Position numbers and translations under genes: made by a program. The notes under the pieces are model-generated. The model did not search any database, was not told the origin of the DNA, and worked only from the letters and a program-made list of their open reading frames with translations. Shown here piece by piece: positions 1 through 5,611 of a DNA stretch of 7,351 nt; within the stretch, counting starts at the first letter, position 1; each line of letters opens with the position of its first letter. Origin of the DNA: an uncultured Rhodanobacteraceae bacterium (GTDB lineage Bacteria > Pseudomonadota > Gammaproteobacteria > Xanthomonadales > Rhodanobacteraceae). The stretch lies in NCBI GenBank assembly GCA_913053815.1, contig CAJXGK010000085.1, positions 1 through 7,351 of the forward strand, given 5' to 3'.

Positions 1-40
1 CCTGCGAGGGAATGACGAATGGGTAGCGGCGTGCTTGTCT
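1..40. repeat. Right part of an intergenic palindromic repeat, cut by the window edge
   Basis: The first 17 bases (CCTGCGAGGGAATGACG) match the right half of the palindrome found again at 1733-1752 and 1902-1921, with one C-to-A change in the stem. Similarity to the 1902 copy continues past the palindrome, with small gaps: GGGTA, then CGGC, then TG.TTGT appear in the same order in both. This suggests the repeat unit is longer than the hairpin. The left arm lies outside the window. It sits downstream of the minus-strand gene ending at 86, so it is again at a gene's 3' end. Confidence 0.6.
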
Positions 41-85
41 ACGCCGTGGCCTACGAAGAAGCAAGCCCCATCTCCCGGCAGGCTT

Positions 86-421
86 TCAGCGTACGTCATA
101 CAGCTCCCAGTTAGAACCGATCAGCCAGTTCAGACGCTGTTTGAGGATGCGGTGTGGCAAACGGGTGCGGACCTGGAGCTCAACGTGCAGATCATGTTGT
201 TCGGCGATCACGGTAGCGTTGCTGTCGGTGTCGCCCAGAGCCGGGTCGATCTCCTCCGGTTGATCTTGCTGTTTGCGCCACAGATCGAACAATCGCGGCT
301 GCTGCAGAGCTTCGGCGAAGATTTTAGCAAGGGCCTCGGGGCTTGCGCCCTGGAAGGCCAGTACGGGATTTTCACCGTGCGCGTGGGTAAAATCATCGAT
401 TCGTAGTAGATACATGGTCAT
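86..421 (-). CDS. Conserved-looking small hypothetical protein downstream of bioD
   Basis: This encodes 111 residues from the ATG at 421, or 109 from the in-frame ATG at 415, starting (MT)MYLLRIDDFTHAHGENP. The frame is open further upstream to about 703, but that stretch lies antiparallel-frame within bioD and reads as a Pro/Ser-rich shadow, so the start near 421 is preferred. The protein is soluble and acidic in its middle (DQPEEIDPALGDTDSN), with no signal peptide or membrane segment and no cysteine. The C-terminal half (HVELQVRTRLPHRILKQRL) looks like an alternating strand followed by a helix. I recall similar short proteins in Xanthomonas-like genomes but know no function. It overlaps the end of bioD by about 23-29 bp, which suggests translational coupling and a shared transcript. 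Nothing in the sequence links it to biotin chemistry beyond position. Confidence 0.75.
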   Translation of the reverse strand: MTMYLLRIDDFTHAHGENPVLAFQGASPEALAKIFAEALQQPRLFDLWRKQQDQPEEIDPALGDTDSNATVIAEQHDLHVELQVRTRLPHRILKQRLNWLIGSNWELYDVR

Positions 422-1169
422 GGGCGGTCTCGGGTCTGGAGTCAGTTGGAGTGGGAGATGAAGGGGGGATGCTAAGTACGGCCGCATCCAGGGCACTGAT
501 TTGCCGGAAGGAATCGGGCTGGTGCTTAAGAACGCCGAGGCAGGGGACCGGGAGTAGGTGCCGTAAGGTGTCCAGGTTGCCTTCGCGGGCGCGCATGGCG
601 GGATCGACGGCATTGCCGATCCAGCCCAGCAGGGTACCCCCGTCGGCCAGGATGGCCCGGACACTGAGTAGTGCGTGATTGAGGCAACCGAGGCGCAGCC
701 CAACGACCAGAATGACCGGTAGATCCATGCTGCGAACCAGATCCGCCACGCTCAGATCCTCCCGTAACGGGGCCAGCCAGCCGCCAACTCCTTCGACGAT
801 GACATGTTGGGCCCGAGCCTGCAATGCGGTGAAGGCCTGGTGGATGGGAGACAGCTCAATACGCGTAGCTTCGATCGTTGCGGCCAGGTGCGGCGAGACT
901 GGGGTACGCAAGGCGATTGGATTGATCTCGGCATAGTCAGGACGCGGGTCGCACGCCGCCTGCAGGGCCAGAGCATCTTCGTTACGGAGCCCATTTGCAG
1001 TGACCGTGCAACCGCTGGCGATCGGTTTCATGCCGATGGCTGTGCGCCCTTGTGCGCGCAGAGCCTGCAGCAGGGTGACGCTGACGTAGGTTTTACCGAT
1101 ATCCGTATCGGTGCCGGTGATGAACACGTCGGCACCTCGTCGGGAATGGGGGGAAGCACAATGCATCAT
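393..1169 (-). CDS. bioD: Dethiobiotin synthase (ATP-dependent)
   Basis: BioD closes the ureido ring of dethiobiotin from 7,8-diaminopelargonate, CO2 and ATP (EC 6.3.3.3), the penultimate step of biotin synthesis, in the cytoplasm. From the ATG at 1169 (258 aa) the P-loop GTDTDIGKT is at residues 19-27, MKPIASG with the family lysine at 47-53, the nucleotide/Mg region VEGVGGW at 125-131, and LRLGCLNHALL at 158-168, all in the family order. The length is somewhat above the usual 220-240 because of a Pro/Ser/Thr-rich tail after residue 230. An ATG at 1205 would add 12 residues but overlaps the start of the divergent gene. The pair of ATGs at 1169 and 1166 is closer to where homologues begin. 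A GGAAGA lies upstream of 1169, at a rather long distance. The P-loop has Asp at the position usually Glu or Gly. No other biotin gene is in the window. The downstream gene at 86-421 overlaps its 3' end. Confidence 0.93.
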   Translation of the reverse strand: MMHCASPHSRRGADVFITGTDTDIGKTYVSVTLLQALRAQGRTAIGMKPIASGCTVTANGLRNEDALALQAACDPRPDYAEINPIALRTPVSPHLAATIEATRIELSPIHQAFTALQARAQHVIVEGVGGWLAPLREDLSVADLVRSMDLPVILVVGLRLGCLNHALLSVRAILADGGTLLGWIGNAVDPAMRAREGNLDTLRHLLPVPCLGVLKHQPDSFRQISALDAAVLSIPPSSPTPTDSRPETAHDHVSTTNR

Positions 1170-1177
1170 GTGATAAT
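1169..1177 (+). promoter_or_regulatory. Possible extended -10 promoter for the methionine sulfoxide reductase gene
   Basis: TGTGATAAT fits an extended -10 element (TG, one base, then GATAAT, five of six to consensus) and would place transcription start about 20 bp before the ATG at 1204. No good -35 is visible, as is usual for extended -10 promoters. The site overlaps the start codons of bioD on the other strand. Confidence 0.35.
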
Positions 1178-1203
1178 AACCATCTTCCGACGATTTTTTC
1201 GCC

Positions 1204-1695
1204 ATGTATTCGAGCTCTGAACTCGATGGTCAAAGTAAACCTTCCTTTTACGCCATGCTGGTGCAGGAAGCCGAGGCTTTGCTTACTGGCGAGCATGACC
1301 GGGTGGCTAATGCGGCCAATTTTGCCGCCCTAGTCTGGCAGCATGTGCCATCGATCAACTGGTGTGGCTTCTATTTCTTCGACGGCCAAGAGTTGGTGGT
1401 GGGTCCGTTTCAGGGCCGCCCAGCCTGTGTACGTATCGCCTTGCGGCAAGGGGTGTGTGGTATCGCAGCCGCGACGCTTGAAACCCAGTTGGTCGTGGAC
1501 GTGCACGCTGTTCCAGGGCATATCGTTTGCGATGCCACGTCGCGTTCGGAGCTGGTTGTCCCGTTGCGGTATGACGATGGCTGCTTACTCGGGGTTTGGG
1601 ATGTTGACGCCCCCGTACCGGGACGTTTTGATGCTGAAGATCGCCAGGGTATGGAGAAGTTGCTGGGGGTGTTTCTGGCCAGCCTGCGTTATTGA
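1204..1695 (+). CDS. msrC: Free methionine-(R)-sulfoxide reductase, GAF domain
   Basis: The 163-residue protein is a single GAF domain of the YebR/fRMsr family, which reduces free L-methionine-(R)-sulfoxide to methionine using thioredoxin (EC 1.8.4.14) in the cytoplasm. Family blocks are clear: DRVANAANFAALVW (32-45), NWCGFYFFDG (52-61), VGPFQGRPACVRI (66-78), GVCG (83-86), PGHIVCDATSRSELVVP (104-120) and GVWDVD (130-135). Three cysteines, at 75, 85 and 109, have spacings of 10 and 24 residues, the same as the Cys84/Cys94/Cys118 set of the E. coli enzyme, so the catalytic and resolving cysteines are intact. Length is typical. There is no obvious Shine-Dalgarno before the ATG at 1204; a start at 1255 is possible but would remove part of the first helix. 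It is divergent from bioD and convergent with engB. With two envelope thiol oxidases nearby it adds a redox flavour, but I infer no direct link. Confidence 0.93.
   Translation: MYSSSELDGQSKPSFYAMLVQEAEALLTGEHDRVANAANFAALVWQHVPSINWCGFYFFDGQELVVGPFQGRPACVRIALRQGVCGIAAATLETQLVVDVHAVPGHIVCDATSRSELVVPLRYDDGCLLGVWDVDAPVPGRFDAEDRQGMEKLLGVFLASLRY
1205..1233 (-). promoter_or_regulatory. Possible bioD promoter inside the start of the divergent gene
   Basis: On the minus strand TTGACC (1228-1233) is separated by 17 bases from AATACA (1205-1210). The -35 matches five of six consensus bases but the -10 only three of six, so this is weak. If used, transcription would start near 1197, after the ATG at 1205, which would exclude that start and support the one at 1166-1169. 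Confidence 0.25.
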
Positions 1696-1775
1696 ATTGG
1701 ATGCCCACTCCGTGGTTATGTTTTTTTACGGCATTCCCGCCTGCGCGGGAATGACAAAGATAGGTGCGGGCACCA
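1694..1775. repeat. Extended intergenic repeat unit, first full copy
   Basis: About 80 bp aligns imperfectly with 1862-1942. The shared left part runs GGATGCC-CACTC-GTGG-ATGTT-TTT-ACGG, then the perfect palindrome ATTCCCGCCTGCGCGGGAAT (1733-1752, 8-bp stem, CTGC loop), then TGAC and a weaker right flank. It begins at the stop codon of the methionine sulfoxide reductase gene. The hairpin core belongs to a class of short palindromes common in the intergenic DNA of many proteobacteria and resembling the neisserial dRS3 core. No T-run follows the stem on either strand, so it is not a canonical terminator. Confidence 0.75.
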
Positions 1776-1789
1776 CAAAAAATCTCGTC

Positions 1790-1811
1790 ATCCCGGGCGT
1801 AGGCCCGGGAT
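1790..1811. repeat. Second type of hairpin repeat, ATCCCGGGC stem
   Basis: ATCCCGGGC (1790-1798) and GCCCGGGAT (1803-1811) form a perfect 9-bp stem with a GTAG loop, flanked by CGTC on the left and CCAGT on the right, as in the CGTCATCCCGG...CCGGGATCCAGT repeats seen in many proteobacterial genomes. It lies between the two copies of the extended repeat. Read on the minus strand the stem is followed, after 7 bases, by six T residues (A-run at 1777-1782), so it might also help end the engB transcript; the distance is longer than in a classical terminator. Confidence 0.65.
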
Positions 1812-1861
1812 CCAGTATGAGGTCGGTACAGCAGGATCAGGTACGTGCCTACGGGAATACT

Positions 1862-1942
1862 GATTAGATGCCACACTCTGTGGGCATGTTCTTTAAACGG
1901 GATTCCCGCCTGCGCGGGAATGACGTGAAGGGTACGGCATGT
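1862..1942. repeat. Extended intergenic repeat unit, second full copy
   Basis: Direct repeat of 1694-1775, with the identical 20-bp palindrome at 1902-1921; the two cores are 169 bp apart. The left flank is recognisably the same with scattered substitutions and single-base gaps. The right flank (GACG, then GGGTACGGCATGTTTGTTG) resembles the partial copy at positions 1-40 more than it does the first full copy. It lies about 35 bp beyond the engB stop codon. The whole 1696-1975 interval between the two convergent genes is made up of these repeats; I see no gene in it. Confidence 0.75.
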
Positions 1943-1975
1943 TTGTTGTCCGTCATGCACCGCCGTATATGGGGA

Positions 1976-2635
<660 letters not shown>

Positions 2636-2643
2636 ATTGGGGT

Positions 2644-2672
2644 TTGACCGGTTTCCGAAGCGTGAGGATAAT
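2644..2672 (+). promoter_or_regulatory. Near-consensus sigma-70 promoter for the dsbA transcription unit
   Basis: TTGACC (2644-2649) and GATAAT (2667-2672) are separated by exactly 17 bases and match ten of the twelve consensus positions. Transcription would start near 2679 and run rightward through the short ORF at 2730 and then the two dsbA genes. It lies just upstream of engB on the other strand, within the 94-bp divergent spacer. Confidence 0.6.
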
Positions 2673-2729
2673 CTACTATCTTGCCGGAGATATTCTGATT
2701 AACCGATTTCTGCTACCGGAGAGTAAGGC

Positions 2730-2945
2730 ATGCAACGTCTGCAAGCAGTTTGGGTACTTGCCGCTAGGTTCGTCGCAGACGGGGCCTGGGCCGGTCTTGT
2801 TACGTTGGACGGGAAAGCGGTAGCCAGCCAGGCCAAGCTTGTCGTCAGTCTCCATTTTGTCAGTGGATCGATTGTGGTGTTGGGTCGTTACCTATCTGGC
2901 TTGCATCGAATTGCGCTGTCCCCCAGTGTAGCAAGGCCGTTCTGA
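2730..2945 (+). pseudogene. Short ORF, possible decayed remnant of a cytochrome c4 gene
   Basis: A 71-codon ORF starts at an ATG with a good ribosome binding site (GGAG at 2718-2721, 8-base spacing). Its first 22 residues, ending GAWAG, resemble a poor signal peptide. What follows, DGKAVASQAKLVVSLHF, recalls the mature start of cytochrome c4 (G-QAK, a few residues, then CxxCH), but the cysteines are gone. In the next frame TGT CGT CAG TCT lies one extra base before CAT (2840-2855), one substitution and one inserted base away from a CRQCH haem site. GRYLSGLHRI further on is like the YL-KQL- segment of c4. In pseudomonads and, as I recall, Xanthomonas-like genomes a cytochrome c4 gene occupies this place between engB and dsbA. 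The real c4 is about 200 residues with two haem sites, so most of the gene would be missing. It could instead be an unrelated small ORF or plain leader sequence; the similarity was judged by eye. Confidence 0.35.
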
Positions 2946-2996
2946 GTTCTTTCATCGGTTCCCGGAAGGACCGGTTTGCATCGAGGTTATTTTCCA

Positions 2997-3899
2997 ATGA
3001 TCAAGAAACTTTTTCTAGCCGTACTGTTCACTACAGGATTGGCAGCATGTTCCTCGTCCCAAGTACCGACCAGCTTCCAGGCTGTCCAGGTCCCTGCTAG
3101 CTCAAGTACTACGGTAGCGGCGGCGAGTATGATTCATTCTACCCCCGCACCGGTCAGTAGTACCGCGGTTACGCCGATGGTTCCAGCCCCGGTTACGGCA
3201 CCAGCGGGCACCCCCTCGGCGGGATCGTCGGCGAAGTTACCCACCACCTCAGGGGTGGCGGTATCGGCACCTACAGACACCGGGCGCTGGGTGGAAGGCA
3301 AAAACTATTTTCTGATCCAACCCGCCCAGCCCACCTCGCATCCTGACAAGGTCGTGGTGACGGAGGTGTTTTCCTGGGCTTGCCCAGCTTGCAACCGCTT
3401 TGCACCCTTTGCGGACTCTATCCGCCGCAGTTTGCCCAAGTACGCCGTGTGGACTTATCTTCCCGCAGGCTTCATTCCTACTGAAGACTGGCCCGTTTTT
3501 CAGCGCGCCTATTACGCCGCAGTCGCTATGGGTGTGGATACCCCAAAGATTCACGATGCCATGTTCAATGCAATTTGGACTACGGGCGAATTGGCAACCT
3601 ACGATCCCCGTACCCGTCGTGAGCTCAAGCCAGGAATTGAGGACATCGCCAAGTTTTATGCCAAGCACGGTGTTAATGCTGCGGTTTTCGCAGCTACCGC
3701 CCAATCTTTTGCCGTCCAAGCACGGGTCCGTCGGGCTGATCAGTTGATTAAGTTGTTGGGGGTGACGGCAACTCCGACCATGGTTGTTAACGGTAAGTAC
3801 CGGTTTACAGTTGGTGATGCCGGAGGCTACCAACAAACCGGCCAGCTGGTGCGCTGGTTGGCACAACGTGATGCTGCGATCATGCATCTGAAACAGTGA
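2997..3899 (+). CDS. DsbA-family thiol oxidoreductase, lipoprotein with CPAC centre
   Basis: The predicted 300-residue protein starts at the ATG at 2997 (GAGGT at 2983-2987, 9-base spacing); a TTG at 2976 is less likely. Residues 1-17 are a lipoprotein signal (MIKK, hydrophobic core, lipobox LAAC with Cys18). Residues 19 to about 95 form a Ser/Thr/Pro/Ala/Val-rich, probably disordered tether. The DsbA thioredoxin fold follows: EVFSWACPAC with the redox pair Cys129/Cys132, a helical insert, and the cis-proline loop TATPT with Pro260. DsbA introduces disulfides into exported proteins and is reoxidised by DsbB. The dipeptide here is Pro-Ala instead of the classical Pro-His, which should change redox potential, so a role different from the neighbouring DsbA is likely. 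The residue after Cys18 is Ser, so outer-membrane sorting is plausible. The next gene starts 21 bp after its stop, in one operon. It is named as family only; symbol withheld because the paralogue is the better dsbA. Confidence 0.9.
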   Translation: MIKKLFLAVLFTTGLAACSSSQVPTSFQAVQVPASSSTTVAAASMIHSTPAPVSSTAVTPMVPAPVTAPAGTPSAGSSAKLPTTSGVAVSAPTDTGRWVEGKNYFLIQPAQPTSHPDKVVVTEVFSWACPACNRFAPFADSIRRSLPKYAVWTYLPAGFIPTEDWPVFQRAYYAAVAMGVDTPKIHDAMFNAIWTTGELATYDPRTRRELKPGIEDIAKFYAKHGVNAAVFAATAQSFAVQARVRRADQLIKLLGVTATPTMVVNGKYRFTVGDAGGYQQTGQLVRWLAQRDAAIMHLKQ

Positions 3900-3920
3900 T
3901 TGCTACTGCGGAGAACAACC

Positions 3921-4577
3921 ATGTCGATCAAATCTATGCTGATTGTTGTGGGCCTGTTGCTAACAGGCCTGGTCCCGGCTCAAGCGGCATCCGGTTATTC
4001 CATGGAGTTGTATCAACAGGGCTTGCAGTACCAACGCATTGAACCGGTACAGCCGCTGCAGGCCGAGCACGGCAAAATCGAAGTGGTTGAGGTGTTTTCC
4101 TATGCTTGCCCACATTGCTGGGAATTCTTGCCCTACGCCCGGGAAATCCACAACAAGCTTCCCAAGGATGCTGTATTTCGTATGGTTCCGGCGGTGTTTT
4201 CACCGATGTGGGAGCCATATGCACGGGCTTTCTATGCCGCTCAGCGTCTAGGGGTGCTCAAGCAGACCCACAAGGCTTTATTTGTAGCCTTGCATGTGCG
4301 GCATGAGCCGCTGTATTCGCTGCAGCAACTGGCCGGTTTCTATGCCCACTATGGGGTTAAGCCGGCGGCGTTTCTCAAGATAGCCAATTCTGACGCGGTC
4401 TCCACCGAAATGATGCGTAACCTGCGCTTAGAACAGGCCTGGGGCATCGAAGCCACACCTACCATCGTGGTGGGTGGTAGGTATCGCAGTGCCCATATTC
4501 AGAGTTACCAACAGTTGGTGGGTTTAACCCTTTGGCTGGTCAAGCAAGAACAGACAGCACGGTCTACGGCGCACTGA
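3921..4577 (+). CDS. dsbA: Periplasmic thiol:disulfide oxidoreductase DsbA
   Basis: DsbA oxidises pairs of cysteines in proteins entering the periplasm, passing electrons to DsbB. The 218-residue product begins at ATG 3921, preceded by GGAGA (3910-3914) at 6-base spacing; a TTG at 3900 is rejected for lacking this. Residues 1-22 are a Sec signal peptide ending PAQA, with cleavage likely after Ala22. The active site FSYACPHC has Cys63 and Cys66 with the canonical Pro-His dipeptide, and the cis-Pro loop is ATPT with Pro180. FYAAQRLGV (104-112) and FYAHYGV (140-146) are helical-domain blocks shared with the upstream paralogue, which points to an old tandem duplication. Length and architecture are standard for the family. 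It sits 21 bp after the lipoprotein DsbA gene and 28 bp before the broken nuclease-family gene, so one transcript probably covers all three. Confidence 0.94.
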   Translation: MSIKSMLIVVGLLLTGLVPAQAASGYSMELYQQGLQYQRIEPVQPLQAEHGKIEVVEVFSYACPHCWEFLPYAREIHNKLPKDAVFRMVPAVFSPMWEPYARAFYAAQRLGVLKQTHKALFVALHVRHEPLYSLQQLAGFYAHYGVKPAAFLKIANSDAVSTEMMRNLRLEQAWGIEATPTIVVGGRYRSAHIQSYQQLVGLTLWLVKQEQTARSTAH

Positions 4578-4605
4578 GCCAAAACGACCTACGCAGGGGT
4601 TACCC

Positions 4606-5503
4606 ATGTCACGCTCAGCCCCTACGGCACCTTCCTTAAATCGCCTGCGCTTGTTGAGTTGCAACATTCTGGCGGGGGGTACGGTCGATCGATACCGGCA
4701 GTATGTCACCCGCGGGTTGACGCATGTTCTGCCGGGAGCAGGCAAACTGGCCAACCTCGACCGGTTGGCGATCCTCGCTGCAGAATTCGATTTGGTTGGC
4801 TTACAGGAAGCTGATGCCGGCAGTCTGCGTTCGGGGTTTCTTAACCAGACCCAATATCTTGCCCAGGCCGCGGGGATGCCGTTCTGGAGCGATCAGCCCA
4901 ATCGCCGGGTGGTCAGATTGGCGCGTTCGGCAAATGGTCTGTTGAGTCGCCTGGTGCCGCGCAAAGTGCTGGGTTATCCCCTACCCGGTAAGATTCCAGG
5001 CCGTGGTGCGTTGGTGGCCCATTTCGGGCAGGGACAGAATGCCTTGGTGGTGGTGGTGGTGCATCGACCGCGCCGAGCACTTCTGGCACCCCCGCCTGAC
5101 CACGATCCCGGCGCGCCGGGACTCCTTGCTGACGACCGGTCCGATATAAACGACCGACCCTGTGTTCTCAATATACGCTTAGCTGGGACAGCAGGCACGA
5201 GTCCGGCAGATCGAATTTCTTGCCGAGCTTTTGCAGGGGCATCCCCAGGTGGTGCTGATGGGCGATATGAATTGCACGCCGCAGAGTCCAGAACTCGAGC
5301 GGTTGTTTCGCAGCACCTCTCTGCAGCCTCCGGAACCAGCATTGCCCACCTACCCGAGTTGGCGTCCGCACCGGGCCATTGATCATATTCTGGTTACTCA
5401 AGGGGTACAGGTAATCCGCCGCTGGACCCCCAAATCCACTTTTTCCGATCACTTGCCGGTGGCTATCGAGGCCCGTTTTCCAATGCGAATGCCCGGTTCC
5501 TGA
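4606..5503 (+). pseudogene. Endonuclease/exonuclease/phosphatase-family gene, interrupted and frameshifted
   Basis: The N-terminal part, from ATG 4606 (AGGGG at 4595-4599), shows EEP-family landmarks: LLSCNILAGG with Asn20 and VGLQEAD with catalytic Glu68, ending in the strand VVVVVH (His153 codon 5062-5064). The C-terminal part resumes in another frame at 5183: LGQQARVRQIEFLAEL, then VVLMGDMN with the catalytic Asp and Asn, RAIDHIL, and FSDHLP with the catalytic Asp-His pair. Homologues run from the VVVH strand almost directly into H-L-S-L-G, so the 118 bases between do not belong. Read from 4606 the frame stays open to 5382, giving a 258-residue product that lacks the GDMN and SDH motifs; in the downstream frame a TAG lies at 5180-5182. 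It follows dsbA as in pseudomonads and Xanthomonas-like genomes. The family includes Mg-dependent nucleases and phosphodiesterases; the substrate of this branch is unknown to me. The gene looks inactivated, but the 3' part retains clean coding character, so the event is probably recent, or a sequence error. Confidence 0.8.
5065..5182. other. Unidentified insert breaking the nuclease-family gene
   Basis: About 112-118 bp separates the two halves of the broken EEP gene. It holds a perfect 16-bp palindrome TCCCGGCGCGCCGGGA (5106-5121). In the plus-strand frame beginning at 5063 it reads as a plausible protein tail, IDRAEHFWHPRLTTIPARRD followed by nine more residues and a TAA at 5147-5149, with C/G-rich third positions. 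The last 30 bases are more AT-rich. I found no terminal inverted repeats, no clear target-site duplication and no second copy in the window, and I do not recognise the protein tail. Its exact edges cannot be set: the homology ends at 5064 and resumes at 5183. Confidence 0.6.
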
Positions 5504-5509
5504 GCAACC

Positions 5510-5533
5510 CTAACCGGAATCACTGCCGGTTAG
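5510..5533. other. Hairpin after the broken nuclease-family gene
   Basis: CTAACCGG (5510-5517) and CCGGTTAG (5526-5533) form a perfect 8-bp stem with an 8-base loop, starting six bases after the TGA at 5501-5503. Only two T residues follow on the plus strand, so it is not a canonical terminator, but it is well placed to end or protect the dsbA-operon transcript. Confidence 0.4.
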
Positions 5534-5557
5534 TTGAGGCCAATTTGCCGAGTCAGG

Positions 5558-5585
5558 AAAAACGGGCCACCTGAAGGTGGCCCGT
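5558..5585 (-). terminator. Rho-independent terminator of the TonB-dependent receptor gene
   Basis: On the minus strand a perfect 10-bp GC-rich stem (ACGGGCCACC at 5562-5571 against GGTGGCCCGT at 5576-5585, four-base loop) is followed directly by a run of five T residues (A-run 5558-5562 on the plus strand, one base of it inside the stem). It lies 27 bp after the receptor stop codon at 5612. No T-run is present on the other side, so it is directional. Confidence 0.9.
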
Positions 5586-5611
5586 GAAGAATGTTGCAGT
5601 AGATTCTGAGC

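Noticed and set aside
27..46. Hairpin CGGCGT...ACGCCG as a terminator for the gene ending at 86
   Set aside because: The stem is only 6 bp with an 8-base loop and no T-run follows on the minus strand.
35..406. A 123-codon plus-strand ORF at the left end
   Set aside because: It is antisense to the better-supported minus-strand gene at 86-421, has no ribosome binding site that I can see, and its product shows no recognisable pattern.
804..1220. A 138-codon plus-strand ORF over bioD
   Set aside because: It lies antisense across the conserved motifs of bioD, including the P-loop region, and encodes nothing recognisable.
1733..1921. CRISPR array formed by the palindromic repeats
   Set aside because: Only two identical 20-bp cores 169 bp apart with a different hairpin between them; the spacing and flank similarity fit dispersed intergenic repeats, not repeat-spacer units.
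3249..3887. A 212-codon minus-strand ORF over the lipoprotein DsbA gene
   Set aside because: It is a shadow of the plus-strand gene, whose lipobox, CPAC and cis-Pro motifs are unambiguous.
5044..5061. GTG triplet run in the nuclease-family gene as the cause of the frame change
   Set aside because: The run adds or loses whole codons and encodes the Val-rich strand in frame; the frame change lies further downstream, within 5065-5182.
5065..5503. Programmed ribosomal frameshifting in the nuclease-family gene
   Set aside because: A shift alone would not remove the extra 39 codons placed between a core strand and its following motif, and no slippery heptamer with a downstream structure is evident at the junction.
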